From Gnetum montanum (Eukaryota > Streptophyta > Gnetopsida > Gnetales > Gnetaceae): a stretch of DNA of 54,115 nt. The position numbers and the translations under genes are program-made. The stretch is from contig MNCI01038321.1 of NCBI GenBank assembly GCA_015680685.1, positions 158,833-212,947 of the forward strand, written 5' to 3'. The notes below the pieces were generated by a model. That model saw only the letters and a program-made list of their open reading frames with translations, ran no database searches and was not told where the DNA came from. Shown here one piece after another: positions 21,311 through 30,857 of the stretch (position 1 is the stretch's first letter; each line of letters starts with the position of its first letter).

Positions 21311-21679
21311 GGAGCAATCAATCCTAGAACACTATTCTATAAAAAGACCATGTAAGTGCCCACTTCAAGTGAAAGATTGATTATTGTACATAACATGCCT
21401 AGAGCACAAAGACATGATGAACAACAATCAGTCATTGAAGTTCCACAAACTGCTAATCAAGAAGTAGTATATCTAGTTGAACAATAGATACCAAAACCTA
21501 TTGGACAACCTATTGAACATCATGCTCCTTAAGAGAATGATGAACCAACATTAAGAAGATCTACTTAATTAATGCAATAAACAATTCCTAGTGACTATGT
21601 AGTGTATTTATAGGAGTCTAAGTATAACATAGGAGCCAAAAATGATCCCAAAACATTTTCACAAGCCATAAGTTGTAAG

Positions 21680-22700
21680 GAATCGAACTTGTGGTATGAT
21701 GCCATAAAATATGAGATGAACTCTATGTCATCTAATGGAGTTTGGGATCTTGTCAAGTTTCCTAATGGTGTAAAAACCATTGGATGCAAATGGGTTTTCA
21801 AGACAAAGATAGACTCATTAGGAAACATTGAAAGATATAAGGCAAGACTTATTGCTAAAGGGTTCACTCAGAGAGAGGAAATAAATTACACATAGACCTT
21901 TTCTCTTGTATCTAACAAGGACTCCCTTCATGTGATTATGACATTGGTTTCTCATTTTGATTTTGAATTACATCAAGTGGATGTGAAAATCGCATTCCTC
22001 AATGGTGATCTAGAGGAAGAGGTTTATATGAAACAACTTGAATGATTTTCTTCTAGTGGTGGTGCACAATTGGTATGCAAGCTCAAGAAATCCCTGTATA
22101 GATTGAAACAAGCCTTGTGTCAATGGTATTGAAAATTCCATAATGTCATCACTTTGTTTGGTTTTGAAGAGAACATAATGAATCAATGTACATACCAGAA
22201 GGTCAATGGGAGAAAAATTTGTTTCCTTGTCTTATATGTGGATGATATCCTTCTTGCGACCAATGATAATGGATTTCTATACAAGGTGAAATAATTTCTC
22301 TCTAAGAACTTCAACATGAAGGATATGGATGAGACATATTATGTAATTGGCATCAAGATCCATAGGAACAGATCTAGATGTATTCTAGGACTATCATAGG
22401 AAGCCTATATTAATAAAAGTTTAGAGAGGTTTAGGATGAAAGATTGTTCACTGAGTATAGAACCCATTATAAAGGGTGACAAGTTCAATTTATACTAATT
22501 CCCCAAGAATGATTTAGAGAAAAGACAAATGAGAAACATTCCATATGCTTCAGCTATTGGAAGCCTAATGTATGCTTAGGTCTACACAAGACCTAACATT
22601 GCATTTGTTGTGGAAATATTGGGCAAATATCAGAGTAATCTAGGCATTGACCATTTGAGAGCTACAAGGAAGATGATGAGGTACCTTCAAGGTACAAAAG
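21680..22700 (+). pseudogene. Copia reverse transcriptase
   Basis: In a different frame from integrase it reads WYDAIKYEMNSM, TIGCKWVFKTKID, KARLIAKGFTQREEINYT*T (CAG to TAG at 21893), QVDVKIAFLNGDLEEEVYMK, KLKKSLYRLKQ and the catalytic LYVDDILLATND near 22236. The YVDD aspartates are kept. Later parts read IPYASAIGSLMYA and YTRPNIAF. The enzyme would copy element RNA into DNA. Several stops make it inactive. Confidence 0.92.
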
Positions 22701-23215
22701 ATTACATGCTTATGTATAGGCAAACTGACAATTTGGAGGTGATTGAATACTTTGATTCAGGCTTTGTTGGCTATATTGATTGAAGGAAATTAACATTAGG
22801 TTATGTTTTTATGCTGGTTGGAGGAGTTGTGTCTTGGAGAAGTGGAAAGTAAACCTTGGTTGCTACTTTCACAATGGAGGCAGAGTTTGTTTCTTGTTTT
22901 GAGGCTACTTCACATAGTGTATGGTTGAAGAGTTTCATTCAGGCCTTAGAATTATAGATTTTATATTTAGGTCATTAAGAATGTTTTGTGACAATTCAGT
23001 TGTTGTCTTTATGGCTAAGAATAATAAGAGTGGTAGTCGAAGTAAACACATCAACATAAAGTACTTAGTCATAAGGCAACATGTTAAGGAAAAGAAAGTT
23101 GTCATTGAACATATAAGCACTGAATTGATAATAGTTGATCTTTTAACAAAAGGAATGTCACCAAAGTCATTTAAGGATCATGTAGTTCAAATGAGACTTG
23201 GTTCCATAATGTAAT
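22700..23215 (+). pseudogene. Copia RNase H
   Basis: It reads GYID*RKLTLGYVFMLVGGVV and VATFTMEAEFVS, then after a frameshift near 22900 FCDNSVVVFMAKNNKSGSRS, KHINIKYLVIRQHVKEKKV and IEHISTELI, ending KGMSPKSFKDHVVQMRLGSI. The last 98-codon frame (22921-23214) is fully open and ends at the normal position before the polypurine tract. RNase H removes element RNA from the RNA-DNA hybrid. Confidence 0.9.
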
Positions 23216-23494
23216 TTGTACATACAATTTTATAGTCTTAATAAAACTCTTATTCAATTGTGATGTTTTCTCATATTTAGTTTGCACATATAATTATTAG
23301 AGAAATGCATATGGAAGGACCTAGAATAAATATTGGGTTTATTCATAAAGTTTAGTTACCATATAAGGGGTTAAGTTTAAAAGAGAATACATTGTAATAC
23401 ATGAAAGATAATACTCACATTCAGAGGAACTATCATCATGATTCATGTATTTATCTCTTGAAATTTGGATTTGATGGATATTAATTTAAATATG

Positions 23495-23511
23495 GAGACC
23501 AAGTGGAAGAA
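23495..23511 (+). other. Copia polypurine tract
   Basis: GACCAAGTGGAAGAA directly precedes the 3' LTR start TGTAATC. It corresponds to the common plant copia tract AAGTGGGAGA with one change. Confidence 0.75.
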
Positions 23512-23978
23512 TGTAATCATTTACAAAAAAAATCAATGGTTTGTAATGGTTACATAAATGTGACTGTTATAGAAAAACCAACGATTTGTAATGGTTTCAT
23601 AAAATTGACTATTATGAAAAATAAATGGTTTGTAATAGTTACCACAAGAGTGGTTTCATATTTGTAATTTAAACCAAAAGTTTGGTAGTTGACATTTTTC
23701 TAGCCTATAAAATGTTCTTGATAGGAGAAGAAAGACATAAGAAGATATCATGGTAGTGTTACAGTTTTAATATTTATTACAAATGCTCAAAGTTTGCATA
23801 CACCATCGTTGTTAAGCATTGATGTGATAGAAGAATTAGAACACTCACCGCAACAAGTTCATGTAAAGGCATCAATGGATAGAGGTTAGTTTTGATTTAT
23901 TTCTACATCTTTGATTCCTTATGCAATTCAATTATTGTGTTGTTAGGCCAATGTTTTTCACACAATTTTTTTCTAACA
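23512..23978 (+). repeat. Copia 3' LTR
   Basis: This 467-bp repeat matches 17506-17946 and ends TTTTCTAACA. It keeps the TG start lost in the 5' copy and has about 25 extra bases around 23765-23788. Confidence 0.9.
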
Positions 23979-23983
23979 AGTTA

Positions 23984-24376
23984 AGCACATCCTTGTACTT
24001 TTCTGTAATCACAAATTCAGCTACTTTGTAGAATTCTTTGATTACTCATAGATCTAGCTTTGTCTAAATGAAAGCTCATTGAAACCCTCACGATGTGCCT
24101 ATGGAGATCATGCTAGAAGACTAGGTAGCTGATCTTCATAATCTCATAAGTGCAACGCCCAGAGTGGAACCACCTATGAATATTCATAGAATAAGTATTT
24201 AGCTACTGGATCAATAGGTGCTCCTTCTCCTATGCCAACTTTGCCCTAGCAGCCTCCTCTGCTCTTTCTTGGTAATCCTAGGTCATAGGTTATAATGAAC
24301 ATGGACTTTGGCAAGATTGTGGACCACCCTGAAATCCATTGTTGTATCTTTATTTCTATCATTTCTTATTTTAAAT
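23984..24376. other. Unassigned AT-rich DNA
   Basis: No domain, repeat or RNA gene is visible between the copia element and the dispersed repeat cluster. Confidence 0.5.
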
Positions 24377-24500
24377 TATACATATTGGGCTTTGTTTTCG
24401 TTTGTGTTTTCTTCAATGCATCCAAACAAAAATAGAATAGATTGTATTATTATATTGTATATACACTGGGCTTTTCATTGGTAAACGTTTTCCTTCAATG
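24377..24500 (+). repeat. Short dispersed repeat, two tandem units
   Basis: Two units of about 80 bp share the pattern TACA.TGGGCTTTT...TTTTCTTCAATGCATCC. The same motif recurs near 29358, 29461, 30113, 36620 and 36935. It behaves as a low-copy satellite or a piece of a repeated element. Confidence 0.6.
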
Positions 24501-24637
24501 TTGCACGTTTTTTGTAATGACTCACATAGTTTTTTAACTCAATCATAAATCATGAATTTAATGATTTGTCACTAGATTAGAAATTTTGCTAACCCTAGTT
24601 AAGCCATCATGACTTTTATAACTATATATATATATAT

Positions 24638-25020
24638 ATTGGCCTAGATGATGTAAAAAAAATGATGTTAACGAAGCCTAACTACTGCACGAGGTAACAA
24701 GATAACTAAAAATGGAATCACTCACCCCTCCTTTGTTTCTCTACCACTTACCTAATTTAGTTTTACCCTCTCAGTTAAGTTTTCTCTTTGTTTGTTTGTT
24801 CATGGCATTTATTAGCATTATTTATGCAAGATATTTATTTCTCAAAAACACCATGAACAAACAAAGAAAGAGCAAACTTGACTAAGAGGGTAAAACTAAA
24901 TTGGGTAAGTGGTAGAGAAACAGAGGTGGGGTGAGTGATTTCATTTTTAGTTATCTTGTTACCTCGTCCAATAGTCGAGCTTTGTTAACATCATTTTTTT
25001 AAAAAATTATCTCAGCCAAT
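24638..25020. mobile_element. Foldback MITE with long inverted arms in a TA microsatellite
   Basis: The left arm (24638-24808) and right arm (24848-25020) are inverted copies of about 172 bp around a loop of about 40 bp. Matching strings include GGTAACAAGATAACTAAAAA against its complement, and CTTTGTTTGTTTGTTCATGG on the left against CCATGAACAAACAAAG on the right. The outer ends are ATTGGCCTAGATGATG and, complemented, ATTGGCTGAGATAAT. Both sides are flanked by (TA)n, so a TA target duplication fits a Tc1/mariner-type or other TA-targeting MITE. There is no coding capacity. Its transcript would form a long hairpin that could feed small RNA production. Confidence 0.85.
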
Positions 25021-25056
25021 ATATATAGATATATATATATATATATATCTAAGCTA

Positions 25057-25861
25057 GTGGAGTGGTTTCGCTGGCTATTAGTAGAATTTAATTATTTTTT
25101 TATTTTTTAAGTTATCATCACTATTTGCATTCCAAATAATATATACTAGTAAATATAAATTGGTTAAAATAAAAGTTTATATATTTCATATATGTTGATG
25201 AAGGAATACATTGCACAATTATTGCAATAGACATTATAGAGCTGTATAATAGGATTGAGCAAAAGGCAAAATACAATGATAAGTGTGAACTCAATATGCC
25301 TAATTCTCCAACTGACCAAAATGAAGTTTTTGTGTAATTCTACTTTGGAGATGTTTAGCATCTAAAATCTTTCTATATCTTTGCACATGAAAAGAAGAAT
25401 GAATATTTAAAGAATTAATGGTTTTGACTCCAGATAATGCAACAAACATAGACCCGTAAGTTCTATTGTGTAGCGGTTTCACGAGCTATGAGTAGAATTT
25501 AATTATTTTTTTTATTTTTTAAGTTATCATCACTATTTACATTCCAAATAATATATACTGGTAAACATAAATTGGTTAAAATAAAAGTTTATATATTTCG
25601 TACATGTTGATGAAGGAATACATTGCACAATTATTGCAACAAACATTATAGAGCTATATAATAGGATTGAGCAAAAGGAAAAATACAATGATAAGTATGA
25701 ACTCAATATGCCTAATTCTCCAACTAAGCAAAATGAACTTCTTGTGCAATTCTACTTTAGAGATGTTTAGCATCTAAAATCTTTCTGTATCTTTTCACAT
25801 GAAAGAGAGGATGAATCTTTAAAGAATCAATGGTCTTGACTCTAGATAATGCAACAAACGT
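25057..25861. repeat. 411-bp tandem duplication carrying a helicase end
   Basis: Two direct copies start near 25057 and 25468; GTAGAATTTAATTA is at 25081 and 25492. They run in parallel through GTTATCATCACTATTT, GAAGGAATACATTGCACAAT and GATGTTTAGCATCTAAAATC to GCAACAAAC. Base changes are few, so the duplication is younger than the coding decay around it. Confidence 0.9.
25310..25482 (-). pseudogene. PIF1-like helicase C-terminal fragment, copy 1
   Basis: The minus strand reads RTYGSMFVALSGVKTINSL, then HVQRYRKILDAKHLQSRI. The string VALSRVK is motif VI of PIF1-family helicases (here R is G), followed by the usual L-x-I and R..I segment at the protein end. Such helicases occur as host genes and in Helitron transposons. 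Only the last 60 residues are present. The minus-strand 3' flank ends ...CACTCCACTAG before TA-rich DNA, which contains a CTAG as at Helitron ends, but no convincing hairpin precedes it. Confidence 0.5.
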
Positions 25862-25890
25862 AAGCGTCATCACCTTAACCGTTGCCATGA
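25700..25890 (-). pseudogene. PIF1-like helicase C-terminal fragment, copy 2
   Basis: The second tandem copy reads TFVALSRVKTIDSLKIH and HVKRYRKILDAKHL*, keeping the arginine of motif VI that copy 1 has lost. It runs into unrelated sequence (about 25865) on its 5' side. In-frame stops follow KHL. Confidence 0.5.
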
Positions 25891-25914
25891 TTGTAACTGT
25901 CACTATAACCATAA

Positions 25915-26070
25915 CCATCATGATTTATAATAATAATAAATATTCAATTATTACTCATGATTTATAATAATAAATATTCATTATTACTCTAATTGTAACC
26001 ATCACAATTTATAATAATAATAAATATTCAATATTACCCATCATTTATAATAATAAATATTCATTATTAC
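25915..26070. repeat. AT-rich tandem repeat, about four units
   Basis: Units of about 30-45 bp built on ATTTATAATAATAAATATTC and CATTATTAC repeat four times with small length changes. It looks like a minisatellite. Confidence 0.8.
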
Positions 26071-26086
26071 CCACATCAGGCCCTAC

Positions 26087-26340
26087 ACATGAGGGAATAC
26101 GAAGAGATGAATGGGGAGCCCAGGGGTCAAGGGGCAGCAATTGAATAGAGATTCAGCTCTCCTGTAGTAACTCTTTGGCTCCCTTACATGTGGTGCATGC
26201 ATGTGAAGAAATACAAAGAGACGAATGGGAAGCTCAGGGGTTAGGGGACATTAATTGAGTAGAGATTCAACTTCCCTTGCATTGATTCTTTAGCTCCCAT
26301 GCATGTGGCGCATGCACGTAGAGGAATATGAAGAAATCAA
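26087..26340. repeat. Tandem repeat of about 114 bp, 2.2 units
   Basis: Anchor strings GGAATACGAAGAGA, GAAATACAAAGAGA and GGAATATGAAGAAA occur at 26094, 26208 and 26323. Each full unit contains GGGGAGCCCAGGGG-type sequence and ends CTTGGCTCCC...GTGGCGCATGC. A fragment of the same unit (TTGGCTCCCTTGTAGTGATT) reappears at about 26800. Confidence 0.8.
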
Positions 26341-26860
26341 ACTAAATTGGCACTGTAACATATATTTGTAATGCATATTCGTTCATGAAGATATAAAAAA
26401 TCATGTTACAAATGCATAAATGATGTTATTATTATATCATGGGCTTTAGTATATTGACATTATTGTTACAATGGATAAGATATGAATGATGCTAACACCT
26501 CATTCATAATTATTATATTATAATTATTTTGGAATCCAATAAATGTTATGAGATTATTATAATTAGAGCAACAATCCATAATGTTAAAGATATTATTTAT
26601 TCATTCATAATGCAAACCCATAATGATTATATGTTGGTTACCATTATCTGTAAGATATATATAATGAAATGATTATAAATAACCAACTTTATTTATGATG
26701 AAGTGTTTATAATCATTATATATAATTATTTATGTTTATGTTTATAAATATATCATTATATATTATCGAGATTATAAATAACCGAGATAAATATAATCAT
26801 TGGCTCCCTTGTAGTGATTCTTTGGCTAGGGGAGATTTATAAATAATTAGTTATTTATGA
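26341..26860. other. AT-rich DNA, no gene
   Basis: This stretch is dominated by ATTATTATA and TAATCATTATA strings, with partial internal palindromes near 26660-26790. No coding sequence is visible. Confidence 0.5.
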
Positions 26861-26864
26861 TTAT

Positions 26865-26985
26865 GGAAAGACATGTGTGTCGATGGAGAGCTCATTGTCA
26901 TTTTCCTTGGCATTGGCTAGTATAATCATAGCATGATCTTGTCGGAGATCTTCCTAGGGTCTAGGCTGCCAGAGGTGCAAAAGTT
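26865..26985 (-). pseudogene. Subtilisin-like protease fragment, piece B
   Basis: The minus strand reads KNFCTSGSLDPRKISDKIML and then, after a frame change with missing residues, MILANAKENDNELSIDTHVF. Plant subtilases read NLC..GSLDP..V.GKIVLC and GMILANT..NGEEL..D.H in this part, before the catalytic serine. The residues between the two strings are deleted. It lies about 970 bp downstream of piece A on the same strand and overlaps it at the GSLDP segment, so the two pieces are not one continuous gene. Confidence 0.7.
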
Positions 26986-27181
26986 CTTGTTTTTAAAATT
27001 TACCAGGTTAACAACCATATCATCCATTAGATTCCATCAGTCAAAGAATATGTAAATAAAGAAAAGGCCTCACTGCATGCGAGAAGGTAAGAAGAAATTA
27101 TCAAATTTGAACTCTTTAAGTCCTCCCAATAAGTAGGAAAAAGTGTTAAAATTATGACCAAAGTCAGGCCGACATCTCAAA

Positions 27182-27562
27182 TTGGCTAATAATTTTCATG
27201 TGCTAGTAAAAATGCTAATGCTTTTGCATTTTATTAAAATGCATATTGTAAACGAAAAAGTAGTCACAATCATAACAACTAAATGCATCTACTCCATGGT
27301 AACTGCTGAATTTCAAAGCACAGCCATAAAAATGATAAAACCTACACAAAATATACAAAGAGATAAAGAGAACATGAACTTACAAATGTTCCTTTACATT
27401 GAAAAAGGATGTAGCAAAAAAGGATTACTCAAGGTAGTAGTAGAAAATTACAATTTTAGAATTCCCTACCATCCAGAAAGCATTGAGAAAAGAATAGAAC
27501 CAAAATTTAGAATGTTTTTGCATTGGGAATGCAAATGTATAGGAAAGCATGCTAAGTACTGA
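27182..27562 (+). CDS. Open frame of unknown nature, 126 codons
   Basis: This is a lysine-, methionine- and isoleucine-rich frame between the two subtilase pieces, containing YNFRIPYHPESIEKRIEPKF near its end. I recognise no family. It has no promoter, splice or polyadenylation context that stands out. In AT-rich DNA a frame this long can occur by chance. It could also be the relic of an insertion that separated the subtilase pieces. Confidence 0.25.
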   Translation: MANNFHVLVKMLMLLHFIKMHIVNEKVVTIITTKCIYSMVTAEFQSTAIKMIKPTQNIQRDKENMNLQMFLYIEKGCSKKGLLKVVVENYNFRIPYHPESIEKRIEPKFRMFLHWECKCIGKHAKY

Positions 27563-27954
27563 TGATAGAAGAGCTCAGCTTGAAGTGAAATTATGAAAAT
27601 TGCACAAAATCATCAAAATGTAATGTTCAACACATTACAATTCACTATAAAAAATTAACAAAAACACACATAAAAAGACTGGCAGAAAGTTTGTTTCTAG
27701 AAAGAGATTCCAATAACCAAAGGCTATTGTTGACACAAAAACTTTAGAAGACCCTTCCCTTCAGGCTGCAGCTTCAACTGTAGTCATTACTGTCCTTCCT
27801 CAAATGTCTTTGGCTCTACCCCTCATCCTACCTCTGCTTGCAAAATTTTATTCTTAAAACATACATTCAGACAAAGCTACTCAAGAAACATATTGGCCTA
27901 ATTTATATATAAATTTTATCAAAAGAATAGAAACCTAAAATACAATTATAACAA

Positions 27955-28745
27955 AAATTGTATAATGATTCACACCTCCTCTACCTCTGGGGTCCAAGCT
28001 ACCATAGGTGTAGAAGTTTGCATTTTCGTCACCATCTAGGTTGGTGTTTTTAGCATAGATGAGTGTGAGATTTGGATCTTCTAGTAGCAGTTCCCCAGGG
28101 TAGAGTGAGGTTCTGACATACTTGCTACCATCGGTAAGCATCGTGATGGCTGGAAAGTCACAATCAAGGGTGCTAGCAATGATGGTCATTATCTAGGGCA
28201 TGGGATTTGAGGCAATGTTAGCACTATGTCTGGAGTTTCCGCTCAAGCAAGCGACAAAGATGTGGTAGTGGATTGCATCAGTGAAAGCATCGATGGCGAT
28301 GTTATTGGTGTAGTACTGCTATGGGTTGTCACCAAGCGAGAGCAAAAGCATGTCAATGCTATTAGACAAAGTGGCATCCATGGGCGCAAGGATGTTGGAG
28401 CTAAAGCAGCCACAATCCCACTAGACCTTGTAGATGGCGATCCATTCAAGCCATGCCATGCTGCAGGTAGTGTCATTGGCATAGCTAAGCACGCCGACGT
28501 TGACCACGACGTCACTAGCAATTGTTGATGACATGTGCATGTCGTGGCCCTTGGTGTCGAGCAAGGATGTAGCAAGGGCTGACTGGCCTACTACCTTATT
28601 GCTACCTTGATTGAAGAAGCACATGTTGATGAGCTTGTTATTGCAGTTGAAGCATGGGCCACTATCATAGGTGTTTTTCCAAAGCTCTAGTGGAGCTCCA
28701 AAACTGGCATCATCAAAGCTGGTTTGGTTGGGCTAGGCAGGTTGC
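27955..28745 (-). pseudogene. Subtilisin-like serine protease (subtilase) fragment, piece A
   Basis: Plant subtilases are secreted serine proteases of about 750 residues with a D-H-N-S catalytic set. The minus strand reads, in order: FDDASFGAPLELWKNTYDSG, CFNCNNKLINMCFFNQG, KGHDMHMSSTIAS (catalytic histidine region, ancestor GHGTHTSST), IAIYKV*WDCGCFSSNILA, MLLLSLGDNP*QYYTNNIAI, FVACLSGNSRHSANIASN (region of the oxyanion asparagine), MP*IMTIIASTLDCDFPA and NFYTYGSLDPRG. Stops occupy former C or W codons and GHGTH is damaged. The signal peptide, propeptide, first aspartate and catalytic serine regions are missing. Its 5' end abuts the dispersed repeat at 28825. Confidence 0.88.
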
Positions 28746-28824
28746 ATTAGCAGTAGTAGACAGAGATAGAGATAGAGTGGAAATGAAATTCTCATTCCCA
28801 TTCCCATTCTACATTTGTTTGTGT

Positions 28825-29060
28825 TTGGCCTTTTTGTGTGTGCAGTGGGAATATGAAAAGCTATGGCTCTTTCGTTCACATTCTGCGCAACGGGAATATG
28901 AAAAGGTGTGGCACTTCGATTCATGTTTTTTCCCATTTCCTGGGATCTTACGTGGCGCATGATGTGGAGGGCATTACTTGGAGGGCAACAAATCCACTCC
29001 CCCCTCCCCCCCTATCCTATGGGACAAGTTGGCCTCTTGGCCAAAATAAATCTTAATTTT
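28825..29060 (+). repeat. Dispersed repeat copy B (partner at 3335-3545)
   Basis: It matches the complement of 3335-3545. It holds two degenerate units of about 45 bp (GGGAATATGAAAAGCTATGG and GGGAATATGAAAAGGTGTGG), then GGGATCTTACGTGGC, TGGAGGGCAACAAATCC, a C-rich run and GGCCAAAATAAAT. As with copy A, its left edge in this orientation abuts a decayed gene fragment reading away from it. No terminal inverted repeats are proven. Confidence 0.75.
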
Positions 29061-30255
29061 ACAAAAAAAATCAATAAATTTAGGTATTAATTTTAGGACT
29101 TTTAAATATAACTTGGCCAAAATCTCAACCTTTTGTATTCAAATGGAAAGTTGTCCTACTTTTATTTTTTATTTTTTGCATTGTTGTATCATGGTATGTT
29201 TGATTTGGAAGTCTTAATTTAATGATAAGAGTGTCAACTTAGTAATTTGTGTCATAGGTGCTTGGTAATCCATGGCATAAGTCATTAGTGCTGTCTAGCT
29301 TCTACCCCACCATTTCTTCCTTTTGTACATGTTGTATCTCTATCAATCTTTTTAACGATACATAGTGGGCCTTTTATGTGTATTTTAGTCAACATTTTCT
29401 TCAATGCCTTCAAACCAAAAAAGGGCATTGAAGAAAAAAATAAAAATCGTATATCTTTTCTTTAGTGCACACCCAGTTTTTCACGTGTATTTTGGTTAGC
29501 ATTTTCTTGAATGTATCTGAAAGGAAAAATAGATCGTATTGAATTGTATACAGGAATACCGTTGTCGTGCCTCTTGATTTTCTTTTCTTTACATTATTCT
29601 ATCATTGTATTTTTCATGGTTTCTTTACATTATTCTATCATTGTATTTTTCATGGTTTGAGAAATCTGCGATTAATCATAAGATCTACAATGTATCACAA
29701 CCCAACATTGATTCAAAATCAAATCAGACATTTAATCTAATATATAGTGATATATTTTTATTGATTTTTTAAGTTTATTGTATTGTTTATTACTTGCCAA
29801 ATGACAACTAAAATTTCTATATTTGATTTTCCACTCTAATTGATAAAAAAAATTAGAAAATGCAGCTAACTGCTCTATTTTGCTAATATTGACAATTTTA
29901 GTCCAATTCTTACACAATTTATTCAAAATTTTCCAATTCAATTGACAAAAATGGCTACCAAACCCTATCCATATGGTATTTTCGTTTACGACATAAGGCA
30001 TTAATGATGTTTAGCTTTTGCCCCCACCTCTCTGGTCTTCTTTCTTTTTCCTTACTTTCTTGTCCCTTAATTTATTATTGTATGACTTGTATCTTTCCTT
30101 GTTTGACTTTTTAATTGTACACAGTGGACTCTTCATGTGCATTTTAGTCAACGTTTTCTCCAATGCATCTAAATAAAAAAAGGCGTGTTATTAAATACAT
30201 ATTGTATTGTAAATCCTTACTTTCGTGTTTTTAATTGTAGTCCATATTGTTTTCC
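29061..30255. other. AT-rich spacer with dispersed repeat units
   Basis: No gene is recognised. Units of the short dispersed repeat (CAGTGGGCCTTTTATGTG-type, ending TTTTCTTCAATGC.TC) lie at 29358-29423, 29461-29525 and 30113-30175. The minus-strand open frame at 29732-30001 shows no known domain. Confidence 0.5.
29585..29656. repeat. Exact 36-bp tandem repeat, two copies
   Basis: TTCTTTACATTATTCTATCA plus 16 more bases is repeated at once with period 36 and no visible mismatch. Confidence 0.9.
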
Positions 30256-30259
30256 TTGC

Positions 30260-30857
30260 ATTTGAAAGGCTGCAGCGGTAGCAGAGTCACGTTTGTAGGA
30301 ACTAGTCATAGCTACTGCTTGCTGCTTCCGTTTGCACTGTCTGTGCATGCTTTCACATTGTTGCTACACTGATTGAGCGCATTTGCGTGGTCTCTGTTTG
30401 TTTCGTCTGCGTGCATTTGCATTATTGCTGTGCAGTCTGTGCGTGTTTCCTCCATCCGTGCCCGTTTGCATCGTCTGTGTGCATCTGCTTGGTTGTTGTC
30501 CTATCTGCATGCATTTGTGTCTGTTGTTACGTTTGCTTTTGCTCATTGGTCCTTAGGGTTTTGCGCTTCGTTGGTGTTCTTTCGCCTCTCGGCCATTGCC
30601 CTGCCACAAATCTACCATCGTTCTACCGCTGTTGTTTGCTGCTACCTCACCATCGCTCCCCCACTGCTTTGATGCCATGTCGTCACTACTCCACCTCCCT
30701 TCTTCTACCGCTACTTCCCCACCATTCTACTGCTGTTTTGCAATGCTTTACACTATTCCTCTCTGCTTCTTTGTGCTGGCCGTTGGTGCCAGCTGTGCCT
30801 CATCTGCTAGTTTTAGTTTTACTATGCCTATTTGTGCTGGGTCTTTGATTTCAAGTA
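30260..30857 (+). promoter_or_regulatory. LINE 5' leader
   Basis: A CT-rich, less AT-biased stretch with repeated TGTGCATTTGC/GTGCATCTGC strings lies between 30400 and 30530, followed by a CCACC/TCCACC-rich part to 30735. By position it is the 5' untranslated region with the internal promoter. The 153- and 99-codon frames here are rich in S, C and F and look like by-products of composition. Confidence 0.45.

Larger units (their letters stand above)
17506..23978 (+). mobile_element. Ty1/copia LTR retrotransposon, full length, decayed
   Basis: The LTRs are at 17506-17946 and 23512-23978. A primer site follows the first LTR and a polypurine tract precedes the second. Between them run gag, protease, integrase, reverse transcriptase and RNase H in Ty1/copia order. 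The flanks AGTCA (17501-17505) and AGTTA (23979-23983) look like a 5-bp target duplication with one transition. Many stops and two frame changes show it is dead. LTR divergence, including a roughly 25-bp length difference near 23760-23790, indicates age. Confidence 0.92.

Noticed and set aside
26087-26340. CRISPR-like repeat array
   Set aside because: The units are contiguous 114-bp tandem repeats without unique spacers, in plant nuclear DNA.
28226-28575. 100- and 110-codon frames on both strands
   Set aside because: They are shadows in other frames of the subtilase relic, whose minus-strand reading matches the family residue by residue.
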